Under the pieces are notes generated by a model. It was not told where the DNA came from and ran no database searches. It saw only the letters and a list, made by a program, of their open reading frames with translations. From Populus alba (Eukaryota; Streptophyta; Magnoliopsida; Malpighiales; Salicaceae): DNA of 64,000 nucleotides. The first letter of the stretch is position 1. The number at the start of each line of letters is the position of its first letter. The DNA lies in the NCBI RefSeq assembly GCF_005239225.2, contig NC_133287.1, positions 8,847,493 through 8,911,492 on the forward strand, given 5' to 3'. Position numbers and translations under genes: made by a program. Of the stretch, positions 45,659 through 57,402 are shown in pieces.

Positions 45659-46430
45659 TTAAGCATATCTGACAATTCTCAATACGCGATTGCAGATATC
45701 CGCATTAGAGAAAGAATCAAAGCGAAGAAATTTGATAGTTACATCTTGTAGAGACATTAAATCCTGCGGTAGAACTTTGAAGAATATACTTTCTCGCCAC
45801 CTCGAAGTAGAATCTAACTTCATTGACAAAGCTCGAAGATGTTCATCCGAAACAGTAACATGAAAAAGGGTGCTGAACCCTGCACTAAGAGAGGCTCTGT
45901 GGACGTGGAGATCCATCGGGTACTCGAAGTTTGTTAGAGAATAATATAAATTATATCCTGGAACCTCATCTAACAGCTTAAGTTATTGGGTTGAGATGGT
46001 TCTTTGACATGGTATCAGAGTCTTGATGACCAAGTGATCACGAGTTCGAATCTCACCATCCCCATTTATTTGATAAAAATTAAGCACAAGATAATGTGGG
46101 CCTGTGCAAGTTTCAAGCTCAAAAGGCTTTCACTTGAGGGGGTGTGTTAGAGAATAATATAAATTATATCCTGAAACATCATCTAACAGCTTAAGTTATT
46201 GGATTGAGATGGTTCTTTGACAAAGTTGCACCGACTTATCTCCAGATTTTTCATAGATGGACACTAGATGGTACCATGAAATCTTCGTAGCACAACACAT
46301 TCAAGGATTGCTATATTTTCAAGGGATGGACAAGCGATCGAAACAAAGTAATTGCATGATAATTAGCTGCAGACAAAGGCAATGCTAACTGCTTCTGTCA
46401 AGCTCTTGAAGCTGCACCTAAAATCATTTA
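45659..46430 (-). pseudogene. F-box/LRR (FBD-like) protein relic split by a TRIM
   Basis: With the TRIM ignored, the minus strand reads in one frame across the insertion. Upstream pieces, each followed by a stop, are RCSFKSLTEAVSIAFVCS and ACPSLENIAILECVVLRRFH. Next come CPSMKNLEISRCNFEYPMD and then MDLHVHRASLSAGFS to the end at 45659 (SLQDVTIKFLRFDSF, RVLRIVRYA). The CPSLENI-x-I-x-x-C and MKNLEIS-x-CN rhythm is typical of LRRs in plant F-box/LRR proteins. Two stops lie upstream of the insertion (TAA and TAG), so it is a relic even without the TRIM. The F-box itself is not visible. Confidence 0.55.
45932..46222 (+). mobile_element. TRIM (terminal-repeat retrotransposon in miniature), 291 bp
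   Basis: Two 78-bp direct terminal repeats (45932-46009 and 46145-46222) both start TGTTAGAG and end TTTGACA, with three differences. The flanking 5-bp duplication AAGTT is perfect (45927-45931 and 46223-46227). The primer-binding site TGGTATCAGAG follows the left repeat at 46010. A purine tract GAGGGGGTG precedes the right repeat. The 135-bp interior has no ORF. Orientation is plus, set by the primer site. Such elements depend on proteins of full LTR elements. Confidence 0.93.
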
Positions 46431-48231
46431 ATGCCAACTTTCAAAATGATTCAAAAGGAGAATCACTTATCACTGAATTAAACCGTTAGAAGTCGAAGCC
46501 TCTCTACATGTGTATATCGGTACATGCTTACAAGTGTCATAGATAAATTGATGAAGTAAGCATGGCAAAACTGAAGGGAAACCTGATACTATAAAACCTG
46601 CATGGTAAAGCACAAATTGTTCGAAGCTATATAGAAGATGTGTATAAACTAACTACGACTGGGTAATTTAGGTTAAGGAGGCTTTCTTGATTAGAGTCCA
46701 GCTGATTACTCAGGAAAAAAAGAGAGAGAAACACAACTATCATGATCAAAGTAAGAGGAGCTAAATTTGAAACTTCGCATAGCTCAGTTGTTAGAGCATA
46801 ATCCTAATTACGAGGTAGTGTGGTGTTGTGATAATAATTTTTTAAATTTTTTTTTTTGTTTGGAAATGTATTAAAATATTAATATTATTATTTTTATTTT
46901 TTAAAAAATTTATTCTTTATATCAATATGTTAAAATGATTTGAAAAGATAAAAAAATAATTTTAAGAAAAAATAAAGAAATTTTATTTTTTAAAAACATT
47001 TTTAAAATGTAAAAAAATAAAAGAGATAGAGAATATTTTAGGTGATAATTTGCGTTAACAGACTTGTTTGGAACAAATAGTGGGTAATTAACTTAAAAAC
47101 TAAAACGCGTGAGGTGAATATTGTGCAACCAACACTATTCAACCCCTCACAAAATATTATGGATGGTATTGTTTATTTTTTGACAATTCATTTTGGCTCT
47201 CAAAGTTTTATTTTAGGCGATTTAATCCTAATTTAAGACCAATTACTTCTAATTTCGTAGTCAAAAGTAGAATTAGAAGAATAGAGACTAAAATAAAAAA
47301 AGACATCAAACATGAGTGGTTCCTAGAAGTTTCGAGAAATATACACATTGGTCCTCTAACTTTAAAAATAACACAAATTATATGATTTCAGTGCCTCGAT
47401 GCTTTTCAAATTCAATTTTGATACAAAAGTTTATTTATTTTTTATTTTTTTAGTCATTGGTTGAGAGAATAGAGAGAGAGGTTGCCGAATTGTAGTTGTA
47501 GAAAGAGAAAAATATCGTTGACACTGATTTAGGCCATCAAAACAGTCGATGTTTATGTCAAATGGTTCCATTTGATGATAAGAGTTCATATTAGGTGTTT
47601 TTTTTTACCTTTAATCTTCGTAAAAAATAGATATGAGCTTAGTTTGATTTTTTATTTCGGATTGATTTTAAATTTTAAGATGATTTTTTAGTTTTTTAGG
47701 CCATGGATAGGTTTATCACGGTTTCTAAGTTTTTTTTTTTTTTTTGGTTAAAACTAGGTTGAAAAAAGGGTTTTTTGGTCAAAAAAATTGAGGTCCTGAT
47801 TTTCCGACCACATGGCTAATTTTGGGCAAATCAAACGACACATCATCTGCCTCAGCAAGTGTCACGTCGTCTAATTTTTCTTCTTCTAAAAATCTTGAGG
47901 TGGATGAAATGTTGTTTACCCCAGTTGCAACCAAAAAAATATAAGGGCCCAGTCAAGTAGGCCTATCAAGACAAGCTTACGCATGAGCTTTAACAAAATG
48001 AGCTAAGTGGGTTAGTTTGGCTATCCAGGCTTAGCAGTTTCTAGCCTTTGCTTCCTCTTTTTTATTTTTCTAATTTTTTAAAAAAATTAATGCTTTTTTC
48101 TATGATATTTTCCTCTAAGTTGTTTTTTATATTTAGATTAATACTCCTTCTCTTTTATTTTGTTTATAAAGTCTTTTTTAAATTATAATTATTTTTTTGT
48201 TATGCATTTAAACTTTGAAGAGTTTTTATGA

Positions 48232-48268
<37 letters not shown>

Positions 48269-49613
48269 CTTTTGTATATATAAACTTTATTTTTAAAAAA
48301 AATATATATTTTCAGATAATATTTATAATATGTTCAGCTGCATAGTATTTACCCCCTTTTATTTTATCCAATCAATTTAATTTATATCTCTATTTTTATT
48401 ATTGTTTACTTGAATAAAAAAATTATTTTAACAAATAATTTAACAAACACAACCTGGTAAATATCTTGGCTTGCGAGATTAAATATCTTGGTATTTATTT
48501 GTCTTTTAATTTTTTAATTTTTACTTTTAGTTATTGCTTATGCTTTTTTTTTTATTAACATACTTAGTTTTTATTTGATTGCATGTATGCGTAATATATT
48601 TTGATTTTCATTTTTAAAAAAATTAACTACAAAAACATGTTGAAAATGCTTGTGTATATAAATGTTTTATTTTAAAAAAAAATTAACTAACGAAAAAGAC
48701 ATGAGTCAAGTATCTAGAAGTGTTATAAGGATTTATAATTTGCTTGAATTTGATTCCTATAGAGATATTTTGGTTTTGTGATCCAGGTTGTAAATTAACA
48801 GATTGACTTAGTTTTTTTGTTTTTATTTTCAATTTATTTTGTTTTTTAATTTTATTTTTCAATATTAGATTAGTTAGGAATTAAGCTTCACAATTTCTTT
48901 TGATTTTTTTATAGGGCTATCAATTAAGATCAATTCAATATATTATCATCTTAAATTTTTTTTTTTAAAAAAAAATGTTATCTTGAATTTTTTTAGTCAA
49001 ACTATGTTTTTACTAGTTGTTTGGGTTGTCTTTGGACTCGTCAAGTCTATCAGGTCACACTAGGTCAACTCTCATATAATTAAAAAAAATATTAATAAAA
49101 CCTAAATATTTTACTTTTATATTTAAGAAAAATTTAATCCAAACAATAACATAACGCAGGCCAATAAATGCCTTTAGATGATAAGATGATAAATATTTAT
49201 TAGAGATAATATAAATAATATCATGAACTTATTTAATAATAAAAATTTTAAATTAAGTTAATTTTTATATATATTATATAAAAATTTAATTAACAAAATA
49301 TTTATGAGTTTAAATCTCAAACTTTCACTACTAGCCCACTAGCAATGGGTCGATCTTGAGTCTATCTCTGTTCTTGAGAATGAAAAATCCCATTTTATTA
49401 TATGCAGGTTAATCACATGCTGTATGTGCATTACAGAGTATGTATTATTTTAATATGTTAATATTAAAAATAATTTTTAAAAAATAAAAAAATATATTAT
49501 TTTAATATATATTTAAATAAAAAAATATTTTAAAAAACAAAACTATAAAAACTATTGAAAGAAAAAAGTACAGAGCCTCTCTCAAGAGAATTAAGATGGC
49601 CCGTCGTCGATTT
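46431..49613. other. Intergenic AT-rich DNA with repeat fragments
   Basis: No gene is supported. It contains a tRNA-like fragment near 46776-46825, MITE-like phrases at about 46826-47040, a T-rich repeat copy at about 48100-48960, and an AT run at about 48236-48262. Confidence 0.4.
48100..48960 (+). repeat. T-rich dispersed repeat, copy 4
   Basis: The section 48330-48510 matches the right half of copy 3 (ATCCAATCAATTTAATTTATA, ACAAACACAACCTGGTAAAT, GAGATTAAATATCTTGGT). The remainder is similar only in composition. Confidence 0.4.
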
Positions 49614-49837
49614 AGAGCATGTTTGGCAGTGTGGTAGCGATTGCTTTTCAAATAGCTTTTCGTGTCGAAATACATGTGAATGATTTTTTTCATTTTTTAA
49701 AAAATCATTTTTGACATCAGCACATCAAAACAATCTAAAAAGTACAAATCGAACTCAATTTTAGCAAAAAAAAAAAAATTTAAATTAAGGCAAAACACCG
49801 TTTGGAACGCAATGCCAAACGGTGTCTCAAGGGCTCT
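49614..49837 (-). mobile_element. MITE, copy B (224 bp)
   Basis: The termini AGAGCATGTTTGG and the inverted CCAAACGGTG...GGGCTCT are flanked by TTT and AAA. Inside, GTGTGGTAGCGATTGCTTTT and GACATCAGCACATCAAAACA match the inverse complement of copy A. It is thus the same family in the opposite orientation. Confidence 0.7.
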
Positions 49838-51342
49838 AAAAAAAGGTAATCCGAGATTCAAAGTTTATTACCAAGTAAAGTAACCTATAAAATCATGTGA
49901 TGCATTTCAAAAAAATCCTTACAACAAAGTCAAGCAGGACTGAATTCTAAACACTCCGTACCTTAAGTTCTTACAAGAAAAACATAAGCGAAGCTTAAAG
50001 CTCGAGCTTCAAGAGTTAATGGAGGAGACCAAACTTGAAGTTACTATTTTAACAAAATTGTTGGTTAACTTAGAGTGAGAAACAGAGAACAACAGTCTCA
50101 GAGCTTTTGGCCTTCTTAAAATTATTTAGAAAAATAAATTCAAACTCAGTTGATATGTAAATTGATTAAAAAATAATTGAAACAACTAAAATAAACTAAA
50201 TGTAGGAATCTAAATTACATAATAGCTTATGATTTAAGGTTTGAATTTTAAGAAATGTCATAAGAAATTAATATTTAACAAATGTTTTAGTTCAAATATA
50301 TGTGGATAGTCTACTTAAAAGAATAGTAGATTGAGTTTCAAATGTAAAGATATATTTACTATAAAGATTTGAATAATAATAATAATAATAATAAAAGTTA
50401 CTCTCTCTTAAAGTTATTTTTTTATTTCAATGAAATATTCAACCCTTATATCCTCTTATTTTGTCTAAAACATAACTCGAGTGAACTTGAATTATACAAA
50501 TAAAAATAATCTCATAAAAAAATTAAAATAAATTATGAAACTTAATTTTTACTTAATCAAATGATAAAAGATAAAATTAAAAAAAATTAATAAAAAATAA
50601 AAAAACTCGAGTCAACTAAATTAATCTCCTATTATATAGTTTATAAAACTGAGATTACCTCATAAAAATAAATTATAAAAATTATAAAATTCAATTCTTA
50701 ATAAATTTAATATTAAAAGATATAATTAAAATTGAAAAAAAATATAATTTAAAAAAAATTAATTATTCCAATAAATAGTGTTTTAAAAGAAATAAAATAG
50801 TAAAATTATGTTTTTTTTTAATTAATGAAGATCTGTAGTTGTGAATTATTCTTCTACGCTAATCCAAAATCATTTCACTTGAAAAATATATTATCCCTAG
50901 TTCTCAAATACAAGTCCAACCCATTTCCTGGATAAAAACCTACAAAGTACGCACAACTTATCCCTTATTATTATGATTATTATTATGAATACAAACCCTT
51001 AATAAATTAAATATTTTCATAATTTTTCTTAAATCTCCATCATCTAAAACCTGGTCCCAAATCAACTAATCCTTATTATACCACCTCTCATTGTTAAAAT
51101 AGCTATAAAAAAGGGTTATTTTTCTACATCCTTTTCTTTTATATCTCTGTATCAAAATTACTTATATCTTACAAATCCAAAAAGAAACGAGAGAGAGCCA
51201 CAAATTCACATTGAATCTTTTCTATAGTAATAAAAGATTATACTGGAAAAGTTTAAGTGATAGGATCAAAGTATAATATTTAATATTTAATATCTAATTT
51301 AACGCTGCATATCTGTGCTTGCCGCGTTAGGCATTCAACACT
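49838..51342. other. Intergenic, upstream of the PB1 gene
   Basis: AT-rich, with an (AAT)n tract near 50369-50393. No coding signal is seen. The last 300 bp is the likely promoter of the PB1 gene. Confidence 0.4.
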
Positions 51343-51350
51343 TATAAAAT
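51343..51350 (+). promoter_or_regulatory. TATA box of the PB1-domain gene
   Basis: TATAAAAT lies 84-91 bp upstream of the ATG, giving an expected transcript start near 51375 and a leader of about 60 nt. Confidence 0.6.
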
Positions 51351-51433
51351 TGTATAATAAACGCTAACACGTGACCCAATCCCAGCTTCTAGTCCCTAGA
51401 TCACCACCGCCATCTCCGGTGCACCGCCACACC

Positions 51434-53529
51434 ATGGACCCCCAGCCACTGCCACAACCACACCCTCAACCTCAACCACCAGCTACCACACCAAAACTTC
51501 GCCTAATGTGCAGTTACGGTGGCCAAATAATCCCACAACCCCACAGCAAATCCCTCTTGTATTCAGGTGGTGACACCCGCCTCATCTCCATCCCCACCGT
51601 TACGAGAACCGGCACCGCCACCACAAACGCCACCGCCAACGGTCTCACACTCTCATCCTTAATCACTCACTTATCTACAACTCTGAAAATAACCACGCCA
51701 ATCACTCTGAAATACCAACTTCCACATCACAATCTTGATTCTCTCATTTCGCTTTCTACCGATGAAGATGTCCTTATCATGCTTGATGAGCACCAAAACA
51801 ACCGTACACCTTCACGTATTAGATTATTTGTGTTTCCAACCAAACCCTTTTTGAGTCAGCCCGAGTTAAAGGCTACAACTTGGTTAAATCACCCGAAGAC
51901 TGAGACTTGGTTTGTTGATGCATTGAAGAATGCAAAGATTGTGCATCTTGAGGGTAATGGTAATAATGGTGGTGGGTTCTGTGGTGCTGAGTCTATGGTT
52001 TTGGAAACTTCTTCTTCTTTTGGGTCTACTTCGTCTTCGGTTTCGTTGTCTAATTTGGGTGTTAAAGGTGGTTCTGTTGAGGATAATGGGACTAGTTTGA
52101 TGGATAATAAGGTTAATCTGCCTACCTCAGAAGGAATTTCTAGGTATTTGTTTTTATAAAAGTTTCGATTTTTATGTTCTCTTTTGAGTTTTAAGGTTGG
52201 TTTTTGCATTTGTTGTTGGATAATTTTGAAAAATATGGAAATCGAGATTCTTAGGATGTTAAAAGTTATGTTCTTCATAGTGGAAATGTAGTTCAGTTAG
52301 ATGATTGCATCGTTGATTGCTATATAGTCGATTACTTGGTATTACGTAGTAAGTGTTTTATTTTTATGTTTCGGGAATGAGTTTCTTCAATCTGTCAATT
52401 ATCTGTTTTTTGGAAAATTTTTGAAAAGGATGCAAATGTTGTCTTTTTGTGGTAAAGTTATTTTCTTTTGATGGTGATTAATATAATCTGTTGTTAACTG
52501 TTAGTAGTTTTTAGTTTTTAATGTTTTATCTTGTGTACGAGTTTCCAAGGTTTGCTGTTCTTTTTTTTAATGAACGTCTTTAAAGAGAGTAAAATTGGAT
52601 ATTTTAGAGGTTAAAGTTATGTTCATTTGGGTGTAAATGAATGTAATGGTTGCTGTAACTTTGGTTATTGCAGTGATCATGGTCTGGGAACTGCGGTTTG
52701 TCAGGGTTCACAGTTTGTGACGTATCAAGATCCAGTTGGGGCTGTTACTTCAGTGGAGAGTAAAGCTTCTCTTATAAATCCATTTGAATCAGAGAGTAAA
52801 ATCCCTGATCCTCCTCCTCCCATGGGGGTTGAGATGCATAGAACAGTTCCTGTTTCTGGGTATCCAGTGTCTTTTCAATATGATCAGCCACAACAACTGC
52901 AATTCATTCAAACAGGTGGCCCACATTATATACCCCAGGACTCAAGTGTTATAGCGCCAATGTCTTCTTACTATGTGATGAGTTCTCCAGTGCCTCAGCA
53001 GCAGGTTTATTATCAGACCAACCAACCTCAGCCGATATACTTAGTGCCTGTTGCACAGCCACACAATTTACCCGAGCAAAGAGGTTTGACGAACACTGCA
53101 ACTGTTGCTTCTAGCCGTCCTCCAGTGCATCATCATGATTCTACCATGCTCCCTGCTCAAATGGCTTACCCTGTAGCTGATTTAACCTCACAAGTTTATA
53201 GAACAATCCCAAGAACAAGTTCGCCTGTTACTGTACCTTGTAGTGAAAATAAGCAACAATGTGGAGGACCTCCTCAAATGAATCACCAATCCCAGCCTTT
53301 ATGTGCTGCTTCCAAGGAGAGTGGTAACTATAGTAAACAAATTGATAATGATCATGTTCATGCCCAAATATACAAGTCTCAGCCTCCGCCTCCAACACTG
53401 CCTTCTCAGTATCAAACCATGACCCCTGCCACAACAATCTTGTTATCAGAGGCTATTGCACGGTTAAATACAGATAGCATTAAGCAGCAACAGCCAGGAA
53501 TACCAAGCCATGATGAGCATAGTCTATAG
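51434..53529 (+). CDS. PB1-domain protein (plant octicosapeptide/Phox/Bem1p family)
   Basis: Two exons, 51434-52143 and 52674-53529, join in frame (TCTAG|GTATTT donor, TTGCAG acceptor) to 521 residues. The ATG at 51434 in a CACCATGG context is chosen; the frame extends upstream but lacks another ATG. A proline/glutamine-rich leader is followed by a PB1 domain at about residues 21-137. The domain has LRLMCSYGGQIIPQP, the glycine-rich turn YSGGDTRLI, the acidic OPCA-like segment SLSTDEDVLIMLDEH, and a closing RIRLFVFP. The rest is disordered and Gln/Pro/Ser-rich (for example PVPQQQVYYQTNQPQPIYLV). PB1 domains pair with other PB1 domains, and plant members act in signalling scaffolds (family knowledge). 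The partner is unknown. No catalytic domain is present. Confidence 0.88.
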
Positions 53530-54917
53530 TAAAACAACATGGGGACAACTGTTTTTGGTGACTTGGATTTTCTTTCATGGATTCTAAATTTTGGTAGTAT
53601 AATATTTTATTAATCTGTATAGAAGTAGTGATCCAATCTTCTTACCCTTTTTTTAATATTTCCTTGTTTGTATGATGGTAATATTGTTGTTTGAAATTAG
53701 GTGCTTAAGGTTATACAATTAAATCCATACAATAATATTCTACGCTTGAACAATCAGTGTATCTGTTTATTTAAAATTTAATCTTACTTTTATCTTTTCT
53801 GTCGGTTTTATCATACAATAATTTAATCATGTTGGTTAATTTGTCGTTGTTCTTTTATTCTTTGAAACAAGGGAACTAGATTTTTAATTTCTTGTGATGA
53901 AATTCATTTTCCGGTGTGTGTGTTTGCGCTCTTGTATAAAGGTTATTCCTTGGTTCTCAATAAATCAGCTCAAATTCCTTGGAACATGTCATGCATTTTG
54001 ATCATCACTGCAATAATGCCAGCGTTTGAGCAGTGTAGATCAAAATTTTCACCTTACTAAGGATGTTGTGTTGAAGGTTGTATGGATAGAACTAAATCCC
54101 ATCGTTGTGCTTTAGAGGAATTTCGTTTCGGTTTCCATTGTTTCATTGTGGTTTACTGCCCGTTAATAGTTGTTTCATTTCTGCACTGCCTTAAAGATAA
54201 GCATGTTTGCCGTATTTTCTAGGAATGTTCTTTTTTTTTTTTTTTAAAGAAATGCAGCACGTCTGCTTCATTGAATGCAATTCTTGGTGATTAGTGCTAA
54301 GCATGTAATTGTTTAAATTTTTTTTTCTCTAGCGGTCCCATTTTGAGGATGGTTATCATTCATTTATGCTTATTACAAACACATTTCAGATTACCCTCCG
54401 ATGATCCTTGACATATTTTGCAAGTTTTCTTATCTAAAACATGATTGTATGCTAAAGTTCCATTACTTGTTTGCAGAAATTATGTGCTTCTCTGGATTAG
54501 AATTAAGGCTGTTTAACTTCAATCGAAACCCAGTTCAATTACTGACTCCAGATAGTTTAATGACACTTTTCACCTCTTAAAGCGTAGAAATAGATGGCAT
54601 GTTTTTGTTGAGACGCGGATAGGGTAATAGGAGGAAGAAATTCCAGTAATTATGATTTAGGAGTACAAACCACAATGTAACAAAATCATGGAGAGTAATA
54701 ATAAAAATTCTGTACGAATTATTTAATTTAACACAACAAATACTGCAAGATTTAGATGTACATGGTGGTGAATAGGAGCTCAATGTAAGACAACATCCAA
54801 ACAGGAGGAGAAATATTTGTAGCAGATTAGTAGTTCAATCCCTAGGAACAACGCACCCATTGATTTGATTTTTCTGAGGAGGGTGTATAGACTAATTTCC
54901 CTCGATGAAAACTGATT
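53530..54917. other. Intergenic between convergent genes
   Basis: Holds the 3' UTRs of the PB1 gene (plus) and the LRR kinase (minus), with a T-run near 54231-54245. No further gene is seen. Confidence 0.5.
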
Positions 54918-57253
54918 TTAAGTCGATGAGACCAATCTTTCCAGATTTTCACTCACATTCTTCATGGAGGGTCTCTTGTCAGGGCTCGCATGAACACAGG
55001 CTAGAGCAATCTTAAGTACTGCAATCATCTCATGTTCCTTGTCCGAATCACGAGCTAAGAAGGGATCTAGTACTTCGGATGGTGGCTTCACTTCAATGCT
55101 AAGCTGAATCCATCGGACTAGATCCATTCCCGACAGACTCATCTGCATAATTGGTGACTTCCCAGAAATGATCTCCAATAGAATTACCCCAAATGAGTAA
55201 ACATCCCATTTCTGTGATGGTTTCATGACTTTTGAGGACTCGGGAGCTTCATAACAAGACCCCGGCATGCTTGAATGTGTTGGTGTCAAAGCATATGGAG
55301 AACCCTGTTGTGGTGTTCCGCCTGACATTTGTTCCCCCTGAACTGGTATGGATTCTTCACTAGTATAAGCAAAGCAGTTGAGTCCGAAATCGGAGATGTG
55401 GGGCTCCATGTTCTCCCCGAGCAGTACATTGCTAGTCTTTAAATTTCCATGGACATACCTTTTGGGACTGCATTCATGTAGAAAAGCTAGACCCTTTGCG
55501 AATCCTTTCATGATTCTAAGTCGAATGGACCATGAAAGAGGTTTAAAGTATGTCATTCCTGTTCTTCCTGGACATATTTTGAAGAAAGAGATTCCGAGCA
55601 GTTAAAAAGAGATTCAAAGCAGTTAAAGTGACAATTGATTGTGATTTTTCATGGAAAACAACATTATCAAGAGCAGTTAAAAAGAGATTCAAAGCAGTTA
55701 ATTTGACAATTGATTGTGATTTTTCATGGAAAACAACATTATCAACACGGTAGCTAACTAGTTTTTTTTAGTTTCTTACATGGGGAGTCGGGCTGGTACT
55801 TACCATGAATTGCGGTGGCAAGGTCACCATTGGGCACGTAATCATAGATAAGCAACTTCTCGTTGGTGCACCAGCAATAAGCTAGAAGGCTGACAATGTT
55901 TGGATGTCTAATTTTGCCTATTGCTTCAACTGCAGTTTGAAACTCCCTGAACCTCTGAGAACCTCCATCTTCCAGTCTCCTCACTGCCACAGTTAGCCCC
56001 TTTTCAAGAACGACTTTATAGACAATCCCTATACCGCTCTTTCCAACCAGAAAAGCAGATGCTTTCAGAAGTTGTTCAAGATCAAAACTGACCTTTGAGT
56101 CTAATGGGACAAAGGTGTATTGTTCCATGGTTTCTGATAGAGATTCCAAGTCATCTGTTCTGAAGCAGAACATTTCCTTTCTAACCATTGACTTTTCTTC
56201 AAAACTGCGGCCCTGAGTACGCATGCCTTCTTTACGACCATAAACCTTCTTGTACCAGTAACGGAAAGATAACGCAACTAGGCAAATTCCCACCATTGTG
56301 CTGGCAACAGATGCAATCACGACCAAGCACCATTTTCCTCTCCCTGGCTTGCCTGAGCTGTCTCCTACTGCTAACGGCTTAGGATCAATATTTGGATAGG
56401 AAGTGGTTGGAGGACATGGATTTTTCAGAGGAGGCCCACAGAGAAGAGGGTTGCCAATAAAAGCAGTTGGACCTACATTCACCAGAGCATCAGTTTGTGG
56501 TATTGCACCGCTAAGATTGTTGTAGGTGAGATTGATATAAACGAGCTCAGGAAGATTTCCTAGGCTTGCTGGAATAGGGCCGTCGAAAAGATTGTGAGAT
56601 AGATCAAGCACTCCTCGCAAGCTTGACAAGTTGCCTAGGCTGCCAGGGATCAAACCCCTGAAGCTGTTATGTGAAAGATTCAGTGTCTGAAGCATAACCA
56701 AATTGTTACCTAACTCATCTGGTAGAAAGCCGGTGAAAATGTTTCGACTGAGTACAAGATTTTTCAGTCTCTTGCATTGAATAAGATATGAAGGTAATGA
56801 CCCATTGAAAGAATTTTGAGAAAGATCTAGGGTCTGTAGGTGCTCGAGGTTCCTTATCTCTTCAGGAACTGTCCCTGAAAATGAGTTTCCTGAGAGTATC
56901 AAGGATTTTAACCCTGCTGCATTAAAGAGCTCGACTGGCAAGCTTCCAGAGAGGTAGTTACTCCTGAGATTAACATGACTCAAGGCAACAAGCTTACCAG
57001 TATCAAGTTGCAGCATCCCAGCTAGTCCTTTGTTTGGAAGCCTGAGAGAAAAGACCTTCTCTTCTCTGCATGTAACTCCATACCAGGAACACGGGTTCGC
57101 ATCTGATGAGTTCCAGTTGTCCAGACTGCGAGCCGTGGAGTCTTGTATTGATTGCTTGAAGGATAGAAGAGCAAGACCTTCATCATTGACAGAACCAGCA
57201 AAAGCAATATAGTGGACAATAAAGAAAACTAGAGAAACAAATTGCAGAACCAT
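54918..57253 (-). CDS. LRR receptor-like kinase, ZAR1-like (subfamily III), probable pseudokinase
   Basis: Exon 1 is 55804-57253 and exon 2 54918-55567, joined in frame (CATG|GTAAGT, GTCCAG) for 699 residues. The order is: signal peptide (1-20), LRR N-cap ([12 protein letters not shown] to CSWYGVTC, 23-62), about seven LRRs (66-255), a GPPL-x-NPC hinge, a membrane helix (309-331), and a kinase domain from about 388. The glycine loop is G404-K-S-G-I-G-I-V. The usual lysine of VAVK is R425, as is common in this subfamily. The HRD Asp is N525 (HGN), and DFG is intact (543-545). Loss of the catalytic Asp suggests signalling by scaffolding. It closely resembles Arabidopsis At1g66830 as I recall it, which also has HGN. 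Ligand and partners are unknown. The intron contains a 75-bp tandem duplication. Confidence 0.92.
55596..55745. repeat. 75-bp tandem duplication in the LRR kinase intron
   Basis: Units 55596-55670 and 55671-55745 both run from GAGCAGTTAAAAAGAG to ACATTATCAA and differ at two adjacent bases (AG against TT). The array occupies most of the 236-bp intron. Confidence 0.95.
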
Positions 57254-57396
57254 CTCTACATAAAGGCAAATGTGGAATGGAGTTCAAAGGAGAAATGTCT
57301 GTGGTTGTGGGATCATGGTGTGAGCTCAAGGAGGTCATATACGGAAAGAAAAGAGAGGCTCTTTACTGCTCTAGTGCTTTGTGTTTGCTGCTGGAC

Positions 57397-57402
57397 CTTA
57401 TA
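57397..57402 (-). promoter_or_regulatory. Possible TATA box of the LRR kinase gene
   Basis: TATAAG (within CATATAAGG) on the minus strand, about 145 bp before the ATG, predicts a leader of about 115 nt. Confidence 0.4.
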
